The notes beneath the pieces were generated by a model. The model saw nothing but the letters and a program-made list of their open reading frames with translations, did not search any database and was not told the origin of the DNA. Position numbers and translations under genes: made by a program. Positions 1 to 10,963 of a DNA stretch of 64,000 nt are shown here, piece by piece. Origin of the DNA: Onchocerca lupi (Eukaryota; Nematoda; Chromadorea; Rhabditida; Onchocercidae); NCBI GenBank assembly GCA_028564675.1, contig JAOVVO010000018.1, positions 62,001-126,000 on the forward strand. The letters are read 5' to 3'. The first letter of the stretch is position 1. Every line of letters begins with the position of its first letter.

Positions 1-922
1 CGAGGTGTACTTCACCGAAAGCTCCTTCGCCTAGTTTCTTAGTCGGTTCCACATCCTCGTGATGTAACTCCCATGTTTGACGTAATACCGGCGTAGTTAG
101 AAATACCTCGGCATTCCTCACCAAACTTTCATGTTTATTTAGATGAAAATTAATCATTTCAGGCACGCTGTCAAAGCCATATTTCTCGATTGTGTATTTA
201 CCGGTCGGAGTGCGTTGTATCACATAATGTTTAATCTAAATTTCGATTTTTGCCTCGGCTTATTAAAATTTCTGAACAGAAATTTGTAAACATTGAATCA
301 AAATATGCAGAACTGGATAATTGGTAGGAGGAAGGAATTTTGATCAAACAGAAAAAGAGAGTGATGTATTATTGAATTTGAGATCATCTCTCACTTCTCA
401 GTCACTGCTGTGTCAAATTATCGTTAAGTGATCAAACGTTTAGAACATGTAAAATAAAATTCATGCAGATTTCTCGAATATTAATCGATAGTTCTTGCCA
501 ATACTTTCTTGACGCTTTTGAAAATGTGCTAACTTAACGATGAGTTTTAAAGCTACATTGAAGAAAGGATTGCAAAGTTGGACGGATTTAAATTATTTTA
601 GGACTATGAGCGAGAAGTTGTAAGATCTCCAGTTTTTAAGAAACTTTGTCAAGTATTTTAAACTTTTTAACAACTTCCATTCCTTCATCAGGAAACAATA
701 TGATATAAGCTGATAGTTGATAAAAGAGGACCAGAACCATACCCCAAGTTCCTCTTTTTCTTCCGATACCATAACGGATATGACAAAAGCACGTGGCTGT
801 CCGGCAATAGGTTCCGTTGTTCGAACGATGAATTCTCCATTATTACGTAACATCATTTTGATGTCTTCACGTGGTAGCAACCCATGATAATACTGTTCAT
901 CTGCTAATGTTTTATCCACCAT
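1..922 (-). CDS. Fes/Fer-like SH2 non-receptor tyrosine kinase (5' part only)
   Basis: Cytoplasmic tyrosine kinase of the nematode-expanded Fes/Fer family, which carries an SH2 domain directly before the kinase domain. Exon 1 is 743-922 (60 codons) and ends at a GTATGG donor; exon 2 is 235 down to 1 and is cut by the window edge. Exon 1 opens with a short leader, then the SH2 start (YYHGLLPRED) and the phosphotyrosine-binding FIVR segment, whose Arg is present. Exon 2 completes the SH2 (YTIEKYGFDSVPEMINFH) and enters the kinase through TKKLGEGAFGEVHL, the glycine-rich ATP loop. Catalytic lysine and loop lie outside the window. There is no room for an F-BAR domain, so this is the short SH2-kinase form seen many times in Caenorhabditis (several copies are sperm-expressed there; family knowledge). 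The ATG at 922 is chosen because it closely precedes the SH2 domain, with AG (TTAAATTAAG) just upstream. The exact orthologue is not decided. Confidence 0.88.
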
Positions 923-2309
923 AATATTCCTTAATTTAAATCAATAGAGTTTATTTATTGTATACTGCTATTTACATTCTTTTTTACATTAATATCAGGG
1001 AAGTACAGCAGTTTGGTTTTACTGAATATTATCGAAATAGGCCAATCCCTCAATTGCACGTAAATAATTAATGAATAACGAGTCATCAGTGTGAATGATT
1101 TGAAGAATGAGTGAATCCTATGAATTTCATCATGAAATCACGACCTCGCTCAATCTCAACGATTATGAAGAATGAAGTTTTTGTTTCAAACGACTTATTT
1201 ATATACTGTTAATGGTCTGTAATGATTATTAATTGAATATTCTCATCAAATTAGATTATTCATATTTCATATCGCACGCATAAATTAGAATAATCATACT
1301 TCAAATATTTTCATTTTTGTTCATCCGGACTTAAATTAATGCGAATTCTTGTCTGCATTAATTAGTAATGCATATTTCAACTGCGTATTATCACTTTCCT
1401 TCAAATTGTACATATTGAAATTTGTATCAAATTTACTCCCTGCTTGCCATCAGTATTCGTCACTCATAAAATCTTATACATATTAAAGATAGCAAGTACA
1501 ATATTAACAAGAATCTGAGGACAGACACCTCAGGTCTTGCATAAATATTTATCAATAGAGGAGCCTTGTAGCATTGGACTGGAAATCTCTTTGAAACACT
1601 TTGTTAGTTGGTGTCGCTGAAATCGCGACGATAAAGGAAGAGAATCAGTGATTCTTTTGTTTAAATTTAACATTGCGTATTTGCTGTAGTGTAGACGGTG
1701 AAACACTCCTTTTTTGCCCATTAAGTGAATGAGCTTTAAAAGAGAGCTCATTTTTATCATGCACTAACACAGATGCATCCTCATGCGTGATCAAAAGAGC
1801 TTTCTTGCAGCCCTAAATTGTATCAGGATCCTCCATTTACGAAGAAGAGGAGGATCCTGAGCACAAAAATCATTTCAAAGGATGGGCATCAGGGGGCTCT
1901 GTTGGATGGTCCAGCTCGAGTATTTGGTTTTTTTTTTATTTGCGTTATAATATCCCACTTTTCGTCGTATCATGTTATCGTCATGAAAATTGCCCCTTTG
2001 ATATGATCGAAATTGCATTGTTGATGTAACTGTTGCGTTTGTTGATGTATTAACAAATTTATCTTAATAAAAGTTTGTTAACCCAAGTTTGAAGTTCGTT
2101 TTCTAAATGAGAGGAACAAGAAAACTGAAGAAACCTGTGAGAACTGAAAAGCAGAATTCACCCCTAAAATTTTATCCCGACCAAAAAGAAACATCGAAAG
2201 TTGCAAACGTCCAGCAATTTTATATTATAAAAAATAAACTTAGTTCGAAATATTTCAAGCATTTTATGTATAGAATAAATTGAGTAGTAAAAGCAACTAA
2301 GTTATTAAA
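923..2309. other. Intergenic region between tyrosine kinase and ABCG gene
   Basis: AT-rich spacer between two minus-strand genes, holding the kinase promoter and the ABCG 3' end. No exon with supported splice sites was seen. The only item of note is a stretch resembling a spliced leader at 2073-2093. Confidence 0.5.
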
Positions 2310-5300
2310 TTATTTAGTTAATCGAACTCTTAGAAGTAATGCAACTAAACCAATAATTCGAAAGCTAATTAGCATAACAAATAGGATGGCTAAATTAATA
2401 AGAATAACGATTTCTGAAGTCCCCATTCCTCGGCGTACCAGCAGACCTTTCCCCGAGAATGCTGGGCAATAATTGGTTATCGAATTAGCTATCTCAGTTG
2501 CATCACCTTCGCATCCTGAAAGCAAATATTGAGATTTTGGTGGAAGATAACAATACGTACAGCTAACAACATACACAGGATTTTTTTGACATGAACTTTG
2601 TAGACTTCGCATTTATACATTGGACATAATTAATGAAGCATAATTCCAAGAATATTAAAATAACAGAATCGATAATTTGGAATATAATCTGTCCTAATTA
2701 TAAATTCCATTGGGAAAAATTAAAGATGAAGATAAAGGGAAATATCATTGCTTTTCGAAGATTAGGGCCCTTATTCAGTAAGATGAGTGGGGACTTTGAT
2801 AATACTATCTATGCCCAAATAATTCTGCTTTTCCAAAGTTTTGCCACTACATTAAAATTAATTTTCAAATTAGTCCATGAGCGAATGGCATGCGCTATAA
2901 GGTCCATATAATAAGGTATTCTTGTGCATGAAATAATTCTAATGATATAAGCTTTGTTGATGTACGGCAGAGAGAGGATCACGGGAAAATCATAGTTTAC
3001 CAGGTATCGTTTTGTAATTGAGCCACTGATTCACTTGCAATGCTTCAAAACCAAATCGAAACCAGGATATGTATGATATGAACTGATAATATATAGGAAT
3101 AGAATGGAAACTGATATAAAAGCCACCGAATACCAAGTTTGGTAAGATAAAGCAAGGCATGTAGATGAGAGCCAGGCTGTCTTCTCCAAAAATACAGGCA
3201 CCAGCATAGGCTGATAGAATAATTTAGCTATAGCAATGAGTTAAGAGATTTTGATTTAAAATTTCGAACTCTAGAACTTGGAATATTTATAGATCGATTC
3301 GATTCTTTTGAGAATAATCTTTTATGTCCTGTTTGGAAGCAAACCTCGATTAACACCTGAATTCTGCTGAACAATAGACCTAGCAGTGAAGTACTATGAA
3401 TACTTTACAAAATGTCCTAAATTTCATCTTTCCAAATTCCAAAGTAATTTTAAATTTGTTTAAATATATTCGAATTCTTCACGATCTAAAACTTGAAGAT
3501 CATAAATTTCGAATTCTGAACTTCAAAGTATTGTTTGGAAAGTCAGTAAGCAACTTACCAATTGAAATTGCTAAATTTGTCACTACAATTGTTACTGAGC
3601 AATAAATAACAAACGCTTTTACTGCCAAATAAAGTCCTATAAATCAAAGGGCGATTGGAATTTAGATTTAAAGTGAAATATTTATGGATCATTATGAATT
3701 TATTTATAGTCAGTTGCTTTTATTGATGTTGGATATCTATAAGATCGTTGGTAGTTTACAGCTTTGCCCAAGTCTATAAAATGATCTCTTACTTTATAGA
3801 AGCAATAAGTAGAGGAATTTTTCCTGATTCATTAATTGAATTTTCAACAGAAATTTTTACTTACCGCTCATGAAGTACACAATAATTGCATAGCAAAATG
3901 GAAGTATCGTATATTCTGGTACCTGCAACAATTAAAATTTATAATTTGTTTGTTTCAACTTAGTATTTTTCCTGAAATTTTTGAAATTTTGAAGATACAA
4001 CTTCAGCAATTGATTTTGCCAGATAATAAGCGGAAGCACTATAAATTCTTGCACAACAATGTTCACGTAAAAATATCGGTAATTCCGACGTAATTATCTG
4101 CAACATGAATTAATGCTATAATTTTCAAAGGGTCAGAGAAAACTGGCGCAGTTAAAATTTTAATAAAGTAATGAATAATTTAGATGAATGGAGATGAATT
4201 TAGTGCATAAATCATCAAAATTGTTTTTATCATCCATGCTCATCAATAGTAACAAAAACATTGATTAAAGGTTAAATATTCAAAAAATAAAATTTGCTAG
4301 AGATAAAAAACTAACACTGATGGATGGAAAGAGGAAAATGAAGTTCATGTCACGTATGGTATTGTACAGTATACCTTCCAAATTCATTATAGTTGGACCA
4401 GTTATTTGTGTTTGAAAATTTACTATTCCAATGATCAATGCAGTAACCTCAAATTTTTGAAAATTTAAATGAATATTGCACCAAATTTAAATTGATTGTC
4501 AGACGGTGGAGAAGTAATGCAACTATTATCCGAAATCCCTTCATTAGGCGATATGAACGTTTCAGACCGCCACGATATTTCATCACTTCAGCGTATCTTC
4601 CAAGTTTGCACATTAGCGTTTGCTTTTATCCATTTTCCTTGACAGGAAAAAATATGTTTCTCCTCGTATTCTCGAAGTAATTGGACTCACGATGACTTGA
4701 ATGAGTTTCACTTTCAGCAGTAGTGGATCGCGCATTCTTGTCAGGAAAGAACGCCGCACAAGAATTCGAAATTGGGATAAAGACGAGACCGCATACCTCA
4801 AAATTCGCTTTGATTTGAAGACTTAATGCATAAATAAGTTTGTAAATAAACAAGCAAATAAATTAGGATTAGGCATCAAATAATGGAATCAAATTTGGAA
4901 ATCGTTTTGTAAATAATTTTTCATAATAATAAAAAAAATTGGATTCATGATCGTAAACCTAATATTATCCGTTTCATTCTTATATGACAAAGATGCGCAA
5001 GTGTGTGCAAGCACAGCCACACACTTATAGGAACCAATATATTCTGAGGTACTAACCCAACATCGTATCCAAGTATGTTGCCGTTCTTTTTCTAATTTCT
5101 TAATTTCTCATTAATAAACTCACATTTTTCTTTTTTTTAAGTCTTCATTTCCGATCACTTTCTCTGAGGACTCCTGTCCATGCGACTTTTTGTATAACAT
5201 TACGCCAAAAGTTGACTTCTCAAATTTGGTTCGAATTTTCTGCAAATTTACTATGAAAGCATTTCATGCAAATTAAATCAAATATATTTTTCAAATTCCT

Positions 5301-8300
5301 CATTTGTATTTTCGAATCAATTGTAATTTATACAGTTTTGAAGCCAAGAATCGAGCTTCAAAGATCAGTTGTGATAAATAACATATTTTCTTTCAGTTAT
5401 GAGCTTTGAATCTGGACATTAAAAGCTTTTCATGTAAGATTTGAAAAATGCTCAGAATTTACAGGGAAAAAAAGACCAATTTTTCTTAGAAAAAAGCTCT
5501 CTTCAAATAAAAATAAGCTAAGTATTTGAAACACTGCTCTCAATTTTAAAGACTTTACCGCTATTACAATTTTTACAAATTTCAATTTTCGACTGCAATC
5601 AAAAATCTAGGCAGTATTAGATTTAGTTAAATTTATCAAGCGCGATTGTGGCACTTACATTTACTCTTTCCTGGAATTCTCGCTCATCTTGCGTGATGGA
5701 CAACGTTTTAATGATATGATCCGCTGGATTATACGTTTCAGGACACGCGAATCCTATGCTAAGCTCGCAAACAGATTTTTCATATTATCGCATACGTTGT
5801 AAAAAAACAAGTGCTACCAGCCAGGAATCGGACACTCAATGAAGTTGTATTGAAAAGAAATGAATATCAATAAATTTCTGATAGAGTTGGTGTTTAAGAG
5901 GAAGCACTGACACTGGCTTAAAACAATAGGAAAAGAGATAATAGAAAGAATGGAGCGAACTTTCCGAAGAAATTGCAAGCTTCAGCGACCGGACCGAAAT
6001 ACGCAACTCTGCCCATTGACATGAAGCATACACTGAAACATCGTGGGCCATAATCCTTTTGTCATCCAAGATGGTAATGATAAATTTGGTGATATATTGA
6101 TTGCTTCGTTATTTTAGTCTTTTCTGCTGGCAAAGTTATTCAAAAGGACTGACACACGCACATGTATTTTTCTAAGATTGTGAATCTGTCAATACAGTTT
6201 GCAATTTAAAAAAAAGAAAAATTAGTCAGTTAAATGACCTAAAATTAATAAGAATCTAAAAGACTCAAAGTTAATACTTTGCATGCTATTGCCATCAGTG
6301 AGGATAATTATTTGTATCCATAATTTGAGCAAATTTCATGCATATATTCCACAAACTTCAAGAAGATCTTTTTTAGTATTTTGAACTTAACAAGGGATGG
6401 TTGCTTATGACGAACTTGTCAAACATGTTGAATACTTGACTGGACGGCTGATGGATCGTTGTAATTATTGTTTTTCCTTTTTTGGCCACATCTTTCAGGC
6501 AATTCACGACTTGTACAGCCATAAAGGAGTCCAAGCCGGATGTTGGCTCGTCGCAAAATAAAATAAGCGGATCGGTAAGAATCTAAAAGTTTAATCTTGG
6601 CTATGTCAATTTACCGCTTCTGCCGAGATTTAGCAGGAATTTACTTGTCTGTTTGTGAGCGTAAGTCCCAGGATCACTATAGTTGGGGATTCTGTTATTA
6701 TCTAAACGTGTTATGCTTTGGAATTCAGGTTAAAATGATTCAGTGGGAGTGAACTTGTGCAGAGAGAATGGAACTGACTTCACAGGCAAATGCAAGACGT
6801 TTACTTTCACCACAAGAGATGCCTTTAAGTCGGTTTGTAACACCAATCAAAGTCGTTTCGCATCTTTTCAAGCCAAGCTGAAAAGAAGGCATTCTGAAAT
6901 TTTCATAATAAGGGAAGATATATTGGTTAGAATAAGAGACCTTATAGAACCGATGGTCTGCTTAACAAGCGGACAGATTGAAATAACTAATTAAATAGTT
7001 GCAAAATCTTCATGCAACGGTAACCAAATACGTTGCGATCAATTTTGGTATTATCTGTTCAGCGAAGTAGAAATATTGCACTGAACCTTCGGATTTTCTC
7101 TCGCAGTTTAAGTGGAACTCTAGAAGGTGTAAATTTTCATATATATATATTTATGCATTATTATGCATTGCGACTGTTTCTATGTGAATTTCATTCCATA
7201 TCAACGCAATAAAGACTGATTAGTCGAATGAGATATTAAGCGAAATAACTGAATGACCTCTTTCAGTACTTCTTCAACTCTTTTCAACCGATCAACTTTC
7301 GATACACTGTGACCCATTTGAAGTTCGGCCTGAAATGATGCCAGGTGTTTCAATAGTGTTATGAGAAGCAAATAAGATGTATGAATTGCCTTAAATTAGT
7401 TAAACTCTAATTCTTGTGCTGCGTCTTGTTTGCGTGTCACGAAAGTTAATCAATTTTCATATTTTATGCATTACATATCATCATAACGCAACAGAGATCT
7501 CCTTGTAAATTATGTACTATGCCGAACCAACAAATATGTTTCCTACAAAATTCATTTTCTTTCAGTAAATAAAAAAAAAAGAACAATACTGAGTAAATAA
7601 GTTGTTCCCGCACAGTCAAAGTCCCAATAAATAAATCATCCTGATGCACATACCGCGATATGCAATGCATATCCGTCGATGATAGTTGTTCGCCATTAAC
7701 CAATATTTTGCCTGAATTTTGATCTATTTGAAATCCACTTTTTAAGAAGTTTTTAAGAATTTCTTCAAAATTTTTGAAGCAAAAAGTAATTTATTCACGA
7801 ATCATATCATATGTATTTAACAGACATGCAGAAAAAGCGAAAAGTGAAAGTGAGAATTTTAATAAATGTGAAGAGAATATTTGAGAAATTGGCGATATTG
7901 AAAGTTTTTATATCAAATATGAAAACTAGCTTTCTTCTGAATTTGAAATTAAATTTCCTAGATAAGCTTTTAAGGCTTTCTAAGTTTTTTTCTTCAACTC
8001 GAGAAAACAGTGGAAATTGGATTTTATTAATTCTGATAATGAATGATTACTTATCGACGCTTCAATTACCAACTCGTTTATCGCAAAAAATTAAAATTTT
8101 AACAACAATTTTCATTTCGCATTACTTTCAATTACCTTTCACTTCTACATCGCTTGATACATTCATTGTAAGTGCATTCAGAAGGACAGTTTTACCCGTT
8201 CCACTGTAAGCATGTTTCGTTATATTTATTATTATCGGCATTATCATTGTCAGTATCATCATCAGTATTATCACCAAAAATTCCATTCAAACTTTTTGTC

Positions 8301-8759
8301 CCATTTAAAAAAAAAGGTTTTGCATTTGATTTATCTGAAACAAATCCAAAAAAATTATACCTGCTTCCCATAATCGCAAGTATGGTACCGGGCATTGCAT
8401 AACCAGAAACTGCAAAAAGACGTTAAAATAGTTTGTCGAAGATAAGTTTTAAATGCCTAGTATATTCTTATTAAAATTAAAAATCTGTGTCTTTATGAAA
8501 AAAGAGTAATGTCCAGAAAAATTGATTATTTTTGAACTGATTCTTAATTCTTAACCAAAATATTCAAATTTGTATAATTTCGGTCAACTTTTTCAAAATA
8601 TTGAATTTCTAGTCTAAAAAATAACTAGTCAACCTTCGCTAAGGATGGTTTTTGTCTTTCTTGATTCCCGGACGATTTTGAGACATTGCAACAACGATTT
8701 CTTGGCAAGTGGTACTTTTACTGTAATATCAGCCCATGTGACAGTTTTGCCTTCATTAT
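2310..8759 (-). CDS. White-type ABCG half-transporter
   Basis: Membrane half-transporter of the ABCG (White/Scarlet/Brown) subfamily; it would work as a dimer moving sterols, pigment precursors or other small lipophilic substrates. Seventeen exons join in phase: 8759-8634, 8409-8361, 8203-8136, 7711-7590, 7329-7258, 6877-6779, 6582-6416, 6032-5961, 5758-5659, 5239-5124, 4796-4691, 4447-4316, 4097-4002, 3922-3865, 3636-3559, 3210-3001, 2515-2310 (TAA). In order: VSGYAMPGTILAIMG and Walker A GSSGTGKT; Q-loop region YVHQDDLFIGTLTVREQL; signature ISCGESKRL; Walker B LILFCDEPTSGLD; H-loop TIHQPSSQ; then the ABC2 membrane domain from RDPLLLKVKLIQVI, through MNFIFLFPSI and ELPIFLREH, to the C-terminal helix. 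About 625 residues are visible, close to the usual length. The signature deviates from SGGE. The N-terminus is unresolved: more coding probably lies up to about 9.1 kb. Substrate unknown. Confidence 0.9.
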
Positions 8760-9085
8760 CTAAAAAATCTGTGCAAAATAACCAGATAGTAGTTTCAAGT
8801 ATACAATTCTATAAATCTGACATAATCAGAAGTTGACCAGATAATAGAAGTCAATTGAATTATAACATATCGGTAAGAATAATGTGGCAATTGCTAGCTA
8901 AAATCCTATGTATCTTATGCAGCAGCATATCATATCATAATAGAATGATAACAATGAATGATAATTCTAATGACTTTCCAAAAACTTACTCAATTCGGCA
9001 GACTTCAATAGCGGTAATGATGCATCTCTTATTAGATGTTGACTGTCGTTTTGTGAATAGATCTGTGTTAATTTTACCACTCATG

Positions 9086-10963
9086 TAAAGTACATTTATT
9101 TATGTGCAACTTTCATGTTAAAACAAAAAAATGTGAGTGAATGATTCAATATATAGATTAGAACTGGCTGACCATATCAATTTTGATAAAAGTTTGGCAA
9201 AAGATTAAGAAGTTTGCTAATGATTTCAATCAACTGATAAGATATGAGGCAAACTTTGGCCATAGTTCCAGGTTTAGTTCTTCCTTTGCTCACTTAATCC
9301 AAACTAGATGAATCGTCAATGATTTGATGATTTCAGATTCTGTAAAGTGGATGCTAAAAAAGTGATAATTGAAAGATGAGCAGAGTTGAAAATCAACGGA
9401 TAACAGATGAAAAAGACATTGCAATACATAAAGATGACGAATATCCCAACTTGATATAACAATGGTAACATTTAATAGATATCGGCGTGTGAATGGAAAT
9501 AACTGACCAAGTAAGAGGAGCTTAGTGATACACTTACACTTCTGACGAATTTCATGTAAACACAAATCTATTTCTAAAAATTTTTATGATGGAAAAATTC
9601 GAACTCGATAAGCGTCTTTAGATTGGAAAAAAATAAATAAATAAATTAGAAGAAAGTCAAACAGAACTTGACTCTTCTTTAAATTCAGGAAAAAATTACA
9701 CTGCTCTGTCTGAGAGTGCTAAACAAATAATAAATTGAAATAAATTTTCATTTCCTATGTATTTCTTATGCTACATAAATAATTTGCATATTTGAATTCT
9801 AATCGAAAGCAAACAATCAGATGAAATAAGAAGCACACACGATCTGATAGAGGTCCAAACTTGAGATCTTTAATCAGTCTACAACTAGATCTGATCTACA
9901 TATTTCGGCCTGCAACTCTAAAATCAGAAAGATGGGAGTGAGAGAGGGGCGATTAAAACATTTCTTAGCTTATAATAGAATTCTTTATTATCATGAAATA
10001 ATTTCAGTTATCTGTAAAAAAGTTATTCAGAAGACAGCATACATTTCAAATTTATTATAACCTGTAGAGAGTCATGAAGCAATTTGGAAAATTTTATTCC
10101 TGATTTTTTCTATGCTGCTTAAGAAGAGATATGCATATCTACCAATTATGAAAAACTTGGCCCTTCTTCATGAAGAAAATATGGAAATTTCTCGCAGCAC
10201 TCTTGTTAATAAAAGGTATAAATAGCTTCGAGGAAACATTGAAAATCATTTACACATCTTTACACCGCCCGCGGACGGTCGGGCTAAAACCGCGTCAAAT
10301 CTAGCATAATCACGACTCACTTGACGTTCAACTCTTCGTCATTATTTTCTATGCACAGATTGTTTTGAACAGTGGAAGAAGTGATCAAAAGAAGCATCGG
10401 AATAAGATTATATTCTGTGCTCAATGTATGGCTGATAACTGCTTATCAATCGTGTTGTTTGAATTAAATCATCAATAAGAATACTAACAGTTCAACCGAT
10501 ACAAGCATCAAATCTAAATTATCAGTTTCCAGTGATCTCCGAATCATTTCATTATTGCTACATGAAACAGCAAAAAACAAGCTTGAATTTCGACTTATTG
10601 CTACTATAACTGTGTAATACACAATGCGCGGAAAAATTAATTTTGAAAACCAATCTTGAAATACCAAACCATGTCTGTAATAATCTAAAGCTACTCGAAA
10701 TTTTCAAGAAATTTTAGCTCTGATAGACCAGTATTGCCACCTAGATATATTTTGTAGGACACAAAGCAATCAGAGTTACATTGAATAATTGCTTTAGCAA
10801 ATTCCTTGGGTTATTCATAAGAATAACATGTAGGATAAATGTGAAAGAAAGAGAAATTAAGCTTTTCATTTCTCTTTCTCTTTCAACAATGTGTTTTTTA
10901 TGGAACTTCTCCAGATGTTAATTTCTTGCTTAAATCAAATTTGTTTCATATGAAAGAACTTAT
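9086..10963. other. Intergenic region between divergent ABCG and KLHL10-like genes
   Basis: Shared upstream region of two divergently transcribed genes. It contains a short GC-rich patch at 10264-10295, unusual for this AT-rich DNA, and an inverted repeat at 10847-10878. No supported exon, though a missing 5' exon of the ABCG gene could lie at its left end. Confidence 0.45.
10847..10878. repeat. Inverted repeat upstream of KLHL10-like gene
   Basis: Arms GAAAGAGAAAT (10847-10857) and ATTTCTCTTTC (10868-10878) are perfect complements around a 10-base loop, 85 bases before the proposed ATG. It may be a chance purine/pyrimidine palindrome or a 5' regulatory hairpin. Confidence 0.5.

Noticed and set aside
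1818..2006. Plus-strand open frame of 62 codons
   Set aside because: Starts within a purine-rich inverted stretch and ends hydrophobic; nothing supports coding.
3865..3922. Apparent frameshift in an ABCG exon (PEYTILPF changing frame before CYAIIVYFMSG)
   Set aside because: On recounting the T run is four bases, and the exon reads through in one frame with correct phase at both ends.
10261..10300. Resemblance to the conserved 3' end of small-subunit rRNA (CACCGCCCG)
   Set aside because: Only about nine bases match and no other rRNA sequence is nearby; treated as a GC-rich patch.
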